Source: Anaerovibrio sp. (GTDB lineage Bacteria > Bacillota > Negativicutes > Selenomonadales > Selenomonadaceae). Taken from it: a stretch of DNA of 5,990 nucleotides. This document shows, one piece after another, positions 1 to 5,213 of the stretch. Position numbers and translations under genes: made by a program. A model generated the notes under the pieces. That model was not told where the DNA came from. It saw only the letters and a program-made list of their open reading frames with translations, and ran no database searches. Location: positions 1-5,990 of the forward strand of contig JAEDOE010000082.1 of assembly GCA_016302095.1 (NCBI GenBank), written 5' to 3'. Position 1 is the stretch's first letter. Every line of letters begins with the position of its first letter.

Positions 1-93
1 GAACAGAGTCCACGAAATATCAAATTACGTCATCAGTATATGCACGAAGTAACGATCAAGCACTACGACAAACTGAAATTTAAAAATCCATAG
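1..93 (+). CDS. 3' end of an unidentified plus-strand gene (partial)
   Basis: Frame 1 is open from the window edge to a TAG at 91-93, giving 30 residues ending in HYDKLKFKNP. The peptide is basic (many Lys, Arg and His), and I recognise no family from it. It is the only plus-strand reading frame I consider a possible real gene. It converges on the minus-strand gene at 80-496, and the two 3' ends overlap by 14 bp. The stretch is about 35% GC by hand count, clearly more AT-rich than the neighbouring genes. That could mean a transferred gene, or could be chance over so short a segment. An open frame of 30 codons is weak evidence on its own, so the call is tentative. The start and most of the protein lie outside the window. 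Confidence 0.4.
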   Translation, partial: EQSPRNIKLRHQYMHEVTIKHYDKLKFKNP

Positions 94-496
94 CCCCTGT
101 GCCATAAAAATGCCCGGCATCAACGGCACCACCGTCCTCGGCCTCCTCACCATCCTGCGGCGTGGCAATGGTCACCCCTGCCCCCACCTGGGAGATGGTG
201 TCTAAAAGCTTCGGGCTGTCCTCCTGCCGCACGGCATGAGTCTTGGTCTGTGACACTATTTTGCCCTCCCGCATGACAGTAATCAGCGTAGAACCATCAG
301 ACAAAATTCTCGTCACCGTCACGGTCTTCTCCGGGTCTCCCCCGTCATCAGAATTCAGGCTGGGACTCTGCCCCTTTTTCATCTTGTCCAAAAGCACAGA
401 AAAATTGGAACAGGTCTCCTCATGCTCCATATTCCGCGCCTTTGCGCCTGCCCAGCTGCCGATGCCCAAACCGGCACCACTAATCCTGCTAGTCAT
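80..496 (-). CDS. Hypothetical protein, 138 aa, function unknown
   Basis: I do not recognise this protein. It starts at an ATG (494-496) with a textbook ribosome binding site, AAAGGAG, 7 nt upstream, which is the main reason to believe it is a real gene. Residues 1-20 are Gly/Ala-rich (SGAGLGIGSWAGAKA). Residues 22-41 could form a helix and contain the only cysteine (C29). Residues 45-56 are a polar, Asp/Gly-rich linker. Residues 57-89 alternate in a way that predicts a beta-hairpin or small beta-sheet (KTVTVTRILSDGS, then LITVMREGKIVSQTKTH). The C-terminal third is acidic and Gly-rich (DGEEAEDGGAVDAG). There is no convincing signal peptide or membrane segment, so a cytoplasmic location is the default inference. 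It lies 125 bp downstream of cobI on the same strand, and its last codons overlap the convergent gene at the left edge. The gene is likely; any function is unknown. Confidence 0.75.
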   Translation of the reverse strand: MTSRISGAGLGIGSWAGAKARNMEHEETCSNFSVLLDKMKKGQSPSLNSDDGGDPEKTVTVTRILSDGSTLITVMREGKIVSQTKTHAVRQEDSPKLLDTISQVGAGVTIATPQDGEEAEDGGAVDAGHFYGTGAMDF

Positions 497-503
497 AAAA
501 AAG

Positions 504-510
504 CTCCTTT
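504..510 (-). promoter_or_regulatory. Ribosome binding site of the 138-aa hypothetical gene
   Basis: On the minus strand this reads AAAGGAG, 7 nt before the ATG at 494-496. It is a near-perfect Shine-Dalgarno match at good spacing. It fixes the start codon and supports real translation of an otherwise unrecognised gene. Confidence 0.8.
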
Positions 511-522
511 CAACTTGCTTTC

Positions 523-569
523 TTCAATCCATTGAAAACTTTTCGAGCTTATTAGCCAGCACCATTGAA
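523..569. repeat. Short palindrome and direct repeat upstream of the hypothetical gene
   Basis: A small perfect inverted repeat, TTCAAT-CC-ATTGAA, lies at 523-536. Its right half with the spacer, CCATTGAA (529-536), recurs exactly at 562-569, 33 bp away (about three helical turns). The arrangement could be a protein-binding site in the upstream region of the 138-aa gene. Repeats of 6-8 bp also occur by chance, so this is only a candidate. Confidence 0.3.
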
Positions 570-580
570 CCAACTAAAAT

Positions 581-610
581 CCTTGCTACGTTAATAATAT
601 CGTAGCAAAG
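581..610 (-). promoter_or_regulatory. 10-bp inverted repeat after cobI: weak terminator or operator
   Basis: The arms are CCTTGCTACG (581-590) and CGTAGCAAAG (601-610), separated by a 10-nt AT-only spacer. Eight innermost pairs (TTGCTACG/CGTAGCAA) are perfect. In minus-strand RNA one further position forms a G-U pair, giving a 10-bp stem. The hairpin begins 11 nt after the cobI stop codon, where a transcription terminator would sit. It is followed only by ATTTTAG rather than a solid T-run, so it would be a weak terminator. The symmetric, AT-spaced layout also resembles a repressor site for the downstream 138-aa gene. The sequence alone does not decide between the two. Confidence 0.5.
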
Positions 611-621
611 GGAAAATATCT

Positions 622-1317
622 TTACCTTCTTGTGAGAATAGTGGACAGATAATTCAGCTTTCTGCCCTTCTCCCCGGAAATATCCCGGATAATCACCTCA
701 TCGTCAAGGCCGCAACGGCTTGCCAGCACTGCCTGCTTTGCCAGCCCTTCCTCCGCGAGCATATCAATCACGGCATCGGAGTTCTTGTACACCTTCATCA
801 GCACGGCATTATCGCAGGTCTTCAAGGCAGACCGCACCCTGTCTTCCGGCATATTGGCAGGAATAATGCTCAAAATGCTGTCACCTTCCACAATCGGGGT
901 ATTGGTAGCACTGCCGATGGCACAAAAAGCCGGAATTCCCGGAATTGTCTCTATCTCCACAGCCTCATGCTGCAAAAGCCGGAACACATAAATGTAGGTA
1001 CTGTAAAACATCGGGTCTCCCAAAGTCAAAAAGCCTACATTCTTCCCTGCCTGCAAAAGCTCCAGAATTTCCTGCTTGTTGCTCTGCCAGGCGGTATCAT
1101 CCTCCGCAAAGCCTACCGTCATCGGAAAAACCTGATACACGATTTCCGTTTCCGGCTTGATATACTGGCTGGCAATATTCAATGCCACGCTGCCATCCTT
1201 TTTCTCAGTCTTAGGTGCAATAATCACATCCAGCTGCTTGATTGCATTGATGGCCTTTACTGTCAAAAGCTCCGGGTCACCTGGGCCCACACCAATACCA
1301 AATAACTTCCCTGCCAT
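622..1317 (-). CDS. cobI: Precorrin-2 / cobalt-factor II C20-methyltransferase
   Basis: The enzyme transfers a methyl group from S-adenosylmethionine to C20 of precorrin-2 (aerobic route, CobI) or cobalt-factor II (anaerobic route, CbiL) during corrin ring synthesis in the cytoplasm. It belongs to the tetrapyrrole methylase family. Visible motifs are the N-terminal glycine-rich GIGVGPGDPELLT (residues 7-19), TLGDPMFYSTYIY (98-110) and ETIPGIPA (123-130). Together they match the CobI/CbiL branch. From the chosen ATG at 1315-1317 the protein has 231 residues, the usual family length. Longer starts at 1329 (ATG) and 1368 (GTG) exist. The first has AAAGGA directly against the ATG, and the second has no ribosome binding site. 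The chosen ATG has GAAGG 5 nt upstream and puts the core motif at the usual distance from the N-terminus. The gene has its own promoter and leader, and no other cobalamin gene is in the window. If the organism is an anaerobe, CbiL would be the better name; the sequence alone cannot separate the two. Confidence 0.9.
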   Translation of the reverse strand: MAGKLFGIGVGPGDPELLTVKAINAIKQLDVIIAPKTEKKDGSVALNIASQYIKPETEIVYQVFPMTVGFAEDDTAWQSNKQEILELLQAGKNVGFLTLGDPMFYSTYIYVFRLLQHEAVEIETIPGIPAFCAIGSATNTPIVEGDSILSIIPANMPEDRVRSALKTCDNAVLMKVYKNSDAVIDMLAEEGLAKQAVLASRCGLDDEVIIRDISGEKGRKLNYLSTILTRR

Positions 1318-1376
1318 AAAAACCTTCATTCCTTTCCATGCAATGTACACACGACCAAAAACAAGCACTGCAAAGA

Positions 1377-1400
1377 TTATTGCTCATACATTTCTTTCAT
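1377..1400 (-). CDS. Possible 7-codon leader ORF upstream of cobI
   Basis: ATG at 1398-1400 reads MKEMYEQ and ends in TAA at 1377-1379. It lies inside the predicted cobI leader, about 60 nt before the cobI start. An AGAGGTG-like sequence lies about 11 nt upstream, but it is sequestered in the 3' arm of the leader hairpin. Translation is unproven, and an ORF this short is easily produced by chance. Confidence 0.2.
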   Translation of the reverse strand: MKEMYEQ

Positions 1401-1407
1401 TAATTGT

Positions 1408-1429
1408 CCGCACCTCTAAGCGGATGCGG
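1408..1429 (-). promoter_or_regulatory. 5'-terminal hairpin in the cobI leader
   Basis: In minus-strand RNA, CCGCAUC (1423-1429) pairs with GGUGCGG (1408-1414) around an 8-nt loop. This gives a 7-bp stem with one U-G pair. The stem begins one nucleotide after the transcription start predicted from the promoter at 1437-1465. Stem-loops at the extreme 5' end are known to protect mRNAs from decay, and the 3' arm covers the only Shine-Dalgarno-like sequence of the leader ORF. No T-run follows, so it is not an intrinsic terminator. The stem is seen directly; its role is inferred. Confidence 0.5.
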
Positions 1430-1436
1430 TATCAAT

Positions 1437-1465
1437 ATTTTATATCAACAGGAAAAGCCTGTCAA
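1437..1465 (-). promoter_or_regulatory. Predicted cobI promoter
   Basis: On the minus strand TTGACA (1460-1465) and TAAAAT (1437-1442) are separated by 17 bp. The -35 box is a perfect consensus and the -10 box is one mismatch from TATAAT. An overlapping TGA-TATAAA extended -10 is also possible, with a 15-bp spacer. The predicted start is near 1430, giving a leader of about 113 nt before cobI. It lies just downstream of rfbD, so cobI need not depend on the rhamnose operon. Confidence 0.75.
1445..1465. repeat. Inverted repeat overlapping the cobI -35 box and spacer
   Basis: TTGACAGG-CTTTT-CCTGTTGA on the minus strand is an inverted repeat with 5-bp perfect inner arms (ACAGG/CCTGT). In RNA the pairing extends to 8 bp with two G-U pairs. 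It coincides with the -35 box and most of the promoter spacer, a place where a regulator could act as an operator-binding protein. As an RNA hairpin at the end of the rfbD transcript it lacks a T-run, so termination by it is unlikely. Confidence 0.4.
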
Positions 1466-1483
1466 AGTTTTCATATATTTTTT

Positions 1484-2398
1484 CTAGGATTCCAAATCCT
1501 TCAGGTAACGCTGCAAGGCATCCTGCCACTCAGGCAGCGGCGTAAAGCCATTTGCTGCCAGCTTGCCGGTAGCCAGCCTGCTGTTAAATGGCCGGGCAGC
1601 CTTGCTGACGCCATATTCCTCGGTGCTGACAGGGATAACCTTCGTATCATAACCAGCCTGGCGGAAAATCTCACAGGCAAAATCATACCAGCTGATATAA
1701 TCCCCCTCATTGGTGGCATTGTAGAAGCCATATTTTTCCGTCTCTATCATATCTGTCAGTAGCCGTGCCAAATCCAGCGTATATGTCGGCCTGCCAATCT
1801 GGTCATTAACCACCCTAAGCTCAGGATATTTCTTGCCCACATTCAGCATGGTCTTGATAAAGTTATTGCCATTCCTGCCAAATACCCAGGAAATGCGCAC
1901 CACGAAGAATTTCTCCAGGCACTCCTTTACCACCAGCTCCCCCATCAGCTTGCCAAAGCCGTACACATTCAACGGGTCATACTCATGGCAATCCGCATCC
2001 CAAGGCTCGGTTCCCTGACCTGCAAAGACATAATCCGTGGATATATACATCATTTTGCAATGAATATAATTGCAGGCATCCACAATATTGCTGGTGCCAT
2101 TACCGTTTACATCCAGCACCTTTTCCTTGTTTTCCGGCTCCTCAGCCGCATCCACATTGGTCCAGGCCGCGCAGTGAATCACCGCATCAGGCTGCAAATC
2201 GAAGATAGCCTCCCTCACACCTATCCTGTCCAGAATATTCAGCTGATAATAGGGTGCACTGCACACAGCACTGCCATCCTGTATGCCGCTATATGCCTCA
2301 GATAAATCGGAGCCTATGGCCTCATGGCCTCTGGCTGCCAGCTCATTCATCACATCATGCCCCAGCTGCCCATTGACTCCCGTCACAAAAACCTTCAT
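1484..2398 (-). CDS. rfbD: dTDP-4-dehydrorhamnose reductase
   Basis: This is the last step of dTDP-L-rhamnose synthesis: NAD(P)H-dependent reduction of dTDP-4-dehydro-L-rhamnose (RmlD). The protein has 304 residues and is a short-chain dehydrogenase of the extended, RmlD type. The nucleotide-binding GVNGQLG is at residues 7-13 and STDYVFAG at 120-127. The catalytic Tyr-Lys pair is Y146 and K150 (YGFGK). DQIGRPTY at 199-206 and RPFNSRL at 269-275 are substrate-side motifs typical of the family. Residues 31-53 form an insertion relative to the shortest RmlD proteins; from memory, similar insertions occur in many clostridial homologues. The ATG at 2396-2398 has AGGAG (2408-2412) 9 nt upstream. 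It follows rfbC after 21 bp and ends the operon. No convincing terminator follows, so some read-through into cobI is possible. Confidence 0.95.
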   Translation of the reverse strand: MKVFVTGVNGQLGHDVMNELAARGHEAIGSDLSEAYSGIQDGSAVCSAPYYQLNILDRIGVREAIFDLQPDAVIHCAAWTNVDAAEEPENKEKVLDVNGNGTSNIVDACNYIHCKMMYISTDYVFAGQGTEPWDADCHEYDPLNVYGFGKLMGELVVKECLEKFFVVRISWVFGRNGNNFIKTMLNVGKKYPELRVVNDQIGRPTYTLDLARLLTDMIETEKYGFYNATNEGDYISWYDFACEIFRQAGYDTKVIPVSTEEYGVSKAARPFNSRLATGKLAANGFTPLPEWQDALQRYLKDLES

Positions 2399-2419
2399 AA
2401 TGCTCTGCTCCTGTTCCTG

Positions 2420-3028
2420 TCAATCAAATTTAAAGGTATCCTTCAGCCCCAGCCATTTCTTGTCCTTATCCGACAAATTTAATGGCACGCCATCCACCGT
2501 ATATCCGGCAGAGTCGGCACTGCCCTGATAGGCTCCTTTCAGCTTCGGCCACTCAATGCCGATTTCCGGATCGTTCCATGCAAGGCCGCCTTCATCACCA
2601 GGCTGATAAAAATCAGTCACCTTGTAGCAGAACTCCGCCTCATCGCTCAGCACCAAAAAACCATGGGCAAAGCCCTCGGAAATATAGAACTGCTTCTTGT
2701 TTTCCGCACTCAGGGTAACGCCATACCACTGCCCATAGGTAGCAGAGCCCTGGCGCAAGTCCACCGCCACATCAAATACCTCGCCGCGGATTGCCCTCAC
2801 CAGCTTGCCCTGGGGATGCTGCTTCTGAAAATGCAGGCCCCGCAGCACTCCCTTGGTGCTCATGCTCTGGTTGTCCTGCACAAAAACCATATCCAGGCCT
2901 GCCTCATGCATATCCTGCTGATTATAGGTTTCCACAAAATACCCGCGATTGTCACCGAACACTGTCGGCTCTATTACATACAGCCCATCAATAGGAGCCT
3001 TGGTAACTTTTATCTTGCCCACTGCCAT
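2420..3028 (-). CDS. rfbC: dTDP-4-dehydrorhamnose 3,5-epimerase
   Basis: RmlC epimerises dTDP-4-dehydro-6-deoxy-D-glucose at C3 and C5 to dTDP-4-dehydro-L-rhamnose, using a cupin fold. The 202-residue length is normal. Motifs seen are GDNRGYFVETYN (25-36), LRGLHFQ (62-68) with the catalytic-base histidine H66, GEVFDVAVDLR (82-92), EGFAHGFLVLS (118-128) and the Tyr-containing CYKVTDFY (134-141), which carries the probable general acid. It sits between rfbB and rfbD with 21-bp gaps, so it is cotranscribed. The start is ambiguous. The ATG at 3026-3028 has GGAG only 2 nt upstream, while a GTG at 3020-3022 (Val3) places the same GGAG at 8 nt, a better spacing. The longer form is listed because ATG is the stronger start codon; the choice affects only two residues. 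Confidence 0.95.
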   Translation of the reverse strand: MAVGKIKVTKAPIDGLYVIEPTVFGDNRGYFVETYNQQDMHEAGLDMVFVQDNQSMSTKGVLRGLHFQKQHPQGKLVRAIRGEVFDVAVDLRQGSATYGQWYGVTLSAENKKQFYISEGFAHGFLVLSDEAEFCYKVTDFYQPGDEGGLAWNDPEIGIEWPKLKGAYQGSADSAGYTVDGVPLNLSDKDKKWLGLKDTFKFD

Positions 3029-3049
3029 ATCTCCATTTCACATCTATGC

Positions 3050-4069
3050 TTAACGATTGCCATACATCTTGTCATAATACTGCTGATACTCACCGTTCAC
3101 AATATCCTGCCACCACTTTTTGTTGTCAAGATACCAACGGATGGTCTTCTTGATGCCATCCTCAAATTTGGTTTCCGGCAGCCAGCCCAGCTCATTGTGG
3201 ATTTTGGTGGGGTCAATGGCATAGCGCATATCATGCCCCTTGCGGTCTCCCACATGGGTAATCAGGGACTCCGGCTTGCCCAGCTCCCGGCAGATGATTT
3301 TCACAATCTCAATATTCTGTTTCTCGTTATGACCGCCTACATTATAGACCTCGCCAACCCTGCCCTTGTGGATAATCAAATCAATGGCCTTGCAATGGTC
3401 CTCCACATAGAGCCAGTCACGGACGTTCAGTCCCTCGCCATACACAGGCAAAGGCTTATCTGCCAGGGCATTGGCTATCATCAGCGGAATCAGCTTCTCA
3501 GGAAAATGATACGGACCGTAGTTGTTGCTGCAACGGCTGATAGTCACCGGCAAGCCGTAAGTACGATGATATGCCATTACCAGAAGGTCAGCCCCTGCCT
3601 TGGAAGAAGAATACGGGCTGCTGGTATGCAGGGGAGTTTCCTCCGTAAAGAACAAATCCGGCCTGTCCAAAGGCAAATCACCATACACCTCATCAGTAGA
3701 AACCTGATGATAACGCTGGATGCCGTACTTGCGGCAGGCATCCATCAGCACTGCCGTCCCCATAATATTAGTTTCCAGGAAAATCCCCGGATTTTCAATG
3801 GACCTGTCCACATGGGACTCCGCAGCAAAATTCACCACCATATCAGGCTTTTCTTCTTCAAAAAGCTTCTCCACAGCCCCCCGGTCGCAGATATCCGCCC
3901 TGACAAAACGGAAATTATCCTGTGCCAGCACCGGCTCAAGAGTTGACAGATTGCCTGCATAAGTCAGCTTATCCAGGCAGATAATCCGATAATCAGGATG
4001 TGCCTTCAGCATGTGGAACACAAAATTGCTGCCGATAAAACCAGCACCGCCGGTTACAATAATAGTCAT
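3050..4069 (-). CDS. rfbB: dTDP-glucose 4,6-dehydratase
   Basis: RmlB uses bound NAD+ to convert dTDP-glucose into dTDP-4-dehydro-6-deoxy-D-glucose, the second step of the pathway. The protein has 339 residues, as usual for the family. The Rossmann motif GGAGFIG is at 7-13 and LDKLTYAGN at 32-40. The dehydratase signature STDEVYGD is at 124-131 with catalytic T125, D126 and E127. The catalytic pair is Y153 and K157 (YSSSK). SRCSNNYGPYHFPEK (178-192) and RDWLYVEDH (217-225) shape the nucleotide-sugar site. TDE rather than TDV/TDM separates the 4,6-dehydratases from simple epimerases. AGGAG (4080-4084) lies 10 nt before the ATG. It is the second gene of the operon, 117 bp after rfbA, the largest gap in the cluster. 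Confidence 0.97.
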   Translation of the reverse strand: MTIIVTGGAGFIGSNFVFHMLKAHPDYRIICLDKLTYAGNLSTLEPVLAQDNFRFVRADICDRGAVEKLFEEEKPDMVVNFAAESHVDRSIENPGIFLETNIMGTAVLMDACRKYGIQRYHQVSTDEVYGDLPLDRPDLFFTEETPLHTSSPYSSSKAGADLLVMAYHRTYGLPVTISRCSNNYGPYHFPEKLIPLMIANALADKPLPVYGEGLNVRDWLYVEDHCKAIDLIIHKGRVGEVYNVGGHNEKQNIEIVKIICRELGKPESLITHVGDRKGHDMRYAIDPTKIHNELGWLPETKFEDGIKKTIRWYLDNKKWWQDIVNGEYQQYYDKMYGNR

Positions 4070-4186
4070 TATTTTATATCTCCTCTAACTTTTTTCTTAG
4101 CTCAATGCAGTACATTTCTCAATACAAGACAGCTATCAGTACAAGACAGATAGCGAGGCAACACAAATATTAAGGCAATGCAGCTG
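4070..4186. repeat. Repeat-rich 117-bp gap between rfbA and rfbB
   Basis: TACAAGACAG occurs exactly twice (4123-4132 and 4140-4149), 17 bp apart. CAATGCAG occurs twice (4103-4110 and 4176-4183), with a further CAATGCA at 4188-4194 running into the rfbA 3' end. Related CAATAC words lie between them. The pattern suggests local duplication, perhaps by slippage, and only this gap in the operon has it. I see no clear promoter here, only the rfbB ribosome binding site at its left end. Confidence 0.55.
4132..4154 (-). promoter_or_regulatory. Hairpin in the rfbA-rfbB intergenic RNA
   Basis: In minus-strand RNA GCUAUCUGU (4146-4154) faces ACUGAUAGC (4132-4140) across a 5-nt loop. The stem has six outer pairs, one U-U mismatch and two inner pairs. 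No T-run follows, so it is not a terminator. It could act as an mRNA processing or stability element that sets rfbA apart from rfbBCD. The structure is seen; the role is a guess. Confidence 0.35.
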
Positions 4187-5083
4187 TCAATGCAATACAT
4201 CAATGAACTTGCCGTCAATAACATCCTTCAAATACTGGCCGTACTGATTTTTCTTCAGCACCTCATAGGTGGCCAGCACATCCTCCCTGCTGATCCAGCC
4301 GTTGAGATAGGCGATTTCCTCCAGGCAGGCAATCTTGCGGTGCTGGTGGGTTTCCACCGTCTTGACAAAGTTGGTTGCCTCTACCAGGCTCTCATGGGTT
4401 CCCGTATCAAGCCAGGTATAGCCCTGTCCCAGAAGCTCCACATTCAGGCGGCCTGCTTCCAGATACAGCCTGTTCAAGTCAGTAATCTCCAATTCACCGC
4501 GGGCAGAAGGCGTAAGCGTCCTTGCCAGCTCTACCACCTGATTGTCGTAGAAATAAAGCCCTGTCACGCAGTAATTGCTCTTTGGCTTTTCCGGCTTTTC
4601 CTCAATGCTGACAGCCCTGCCATGCTTGTCAAACTCCACAATACCGAAACGCTCCGGGTCATCCACATAGTAGCCGAAGACCGTGGCGCCATCGCCATTT
4701 GCGGCATGATCGACAGCATTTTTCAACCTGCCATTGATGCCATGGCCGGCAAAAATATTGTCTCCCAGTACCATTGCCACCGTATCATCGCCAATAAAGT
4801 CAGCACCGATAATAAATGCCTGCGCCAGTCCGTCAGGAGAAGGCTGCACCGCATAGCTGAGATGCAGCCCGAACTGGCTGCCATCCTTCAAAAGCGCCTC
4901 AAATCTAGGCGTATCTGCCGGTGTAGAAATAATCAGGATATCCCGGATGCCTGCATTCATCAATACTGACAGCGGATAATAAATCATCGGCTTGTCATAC
5001 ACAGGCAAAAGCTGCTTTGATGTTACAGTCGTAAGCGGATAAAGGCGTGTTCCCGAACCGCCTGCCAATACAATTCCTTTCAT
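4187..5083 (-). CDS. rfbA: Glucose-1-phosphate thymidylyltransferase
   Basis: RmlA joins dTTP and alpha-D-glucose-1-phosphate to give dTDP-glucose and pyrophosphate, the entry step to dTDP-rhamnose. From the ATG at 5081-5083 the protein has 298 residues, normal for RmlA. The nucleotidyltransferase signature [13 protein letters not shown] is at 6-18, followed by [17 protein letters not shown] (22-38). SPDGLAQAF is at 82-90, and the metal-binding GDN is at 107-109 (D108). [10 protein letters not shown] lies further on in the sugar-phosphate region. An ATG 24 nt upstream is in frame but lies about 2 nt from the predicted transcription start and lacks a ribosome binding site. The chosen ATG has GGGAGGGG (5089-5096) 5 nt before it. 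It is the first gene of the rfbABCD operon and directly follows the predicted promoter. Confidence 0.96.
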   Translation of the reverse strand: MKGIVLAGGSGTRLYPLTTVTSKQLLPVYDKPMIYYPLSVLMNAGIRDILIISTPADTPRFEALLKDGSQFGLHLSYAVQPSPDGLAQAFIIGADFIGDDTVAMVLGDNIFAGHGINGRLKNAVDHAANGDGATVFGYYVDDPERFGIVEFDKHGRAVSIEEKPEKPKSNYCVTGLYFYDNQVVELARTLTPSARGELEITDLNRLYLEAGRLNVELLGQGYTWLDTGTHESLVEATNFVKTVETHQHRKIACLEEIAYLNGWISREDVLATYEVLKKNQYGQYLKDVIDGKFIDVLH

Positions 5084-5115
5084 ACATACCCCTCCCATTG
5101 CAGTCATACATAATA

Positions 5116-5144
5116 ATTATAACACACCGCTATTTTTCATACAA
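5116..5144 (-). promoter_or_regulatory. Promoter of the rfbABCD operon
   Basis: On the minus strand TTGTAT (5139-5144) and a perfect TATAAT (5116-5121) are 17 bp apart, and the -10 box is extended (TGT-TATAAT). The predicted start is near 5109, giving a leader of about 26 nt, just enough for the ribosome binding site. Nothing resembling an operator or attenuator is visible, which suggests housekeeping expression. Confidence 0.85.
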
Positions 5145-5184
5145 GAAAAGACCGCCTGCAGGCAATAAATGCACACAGGCGGTC
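5142..5184 (-). terminator. Rho-independent terminator of rpoC
   Basis: GACCGCCTG (minus strand, 5176-5184) pairs perfectly with CAGGCGGTC (5150-5158). The 9-bp GC-rich stem is followed by TTTTCTTG. The 17-nt loop is rather long. The stem begins 29 nt after the rpoC stop. The end of the T-run shares three bases with the -35 box of the rfbA promoter. Confidence 0.9.
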
Positions 5185-5213
5185 AAAAATTTTAAATCAT
5201 TTTTCAGATCCTA

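Noticed and set aside
243..605. Plus-strand frame of 120 codons opposite the hypothetical gene
   Set aside because: It lacks a good ribosome binding site, whereas the minus-strand frame has a near-perfect one. It is probably a shadow.
1318..1368. N-terminal extension of CobI from upstream GTG (1368) or ATG (1329) starts
   Set aside because: The GTG has no ribosome binding site and the ATG lies directly against its AAAGGA. The extra residues precede the standard N-terminal methylase motif and are not family-like.
1318..1436. Cobalamin riboswitch in the cobI leader
   Set aside because: The leader is only about 113 nt, shorter than the usual element, and I find no B12-box-like sequence.
1445..1465. 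Intrinsic terminator after rfbD
   Set aside because: The hairpin exists, but GATATAAAAT rather than a T-run follows on the transcribed strand, and the sequence is better explained as a promoter.
1157..1762. Open plus-strand frame of 201 codons across the cobI leader
   Set aside because: It overlaps cobI, its promoter and the rfbD 3' end on the opposite strand, with no good ribosome binding site or family match.
2663..3946. Open plus-strand frame of 427 codons opposite rfbC and rfbB
   Set aside because: It is antisense to two unmistakable genes, spans their boundary, and shows no recognisable domains. Long antisense frames arise from the codon bias of real genes.
4178..4969. Open plus-strand frame of 263 codons opposite rfbA
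   Set aside because: It is antisense to a complete RmlA gene with all motifs. Its product is a low-complexity mix of His, Gln and Leu with no family signature.
5084..5107. RfbA start eight codons upstream
   Set aside because: That ATG lies about 2 nt from the predicted transcription start and has no room for a ribosome binding site. The GGGAGGGG sequence serves the downstream ATG.
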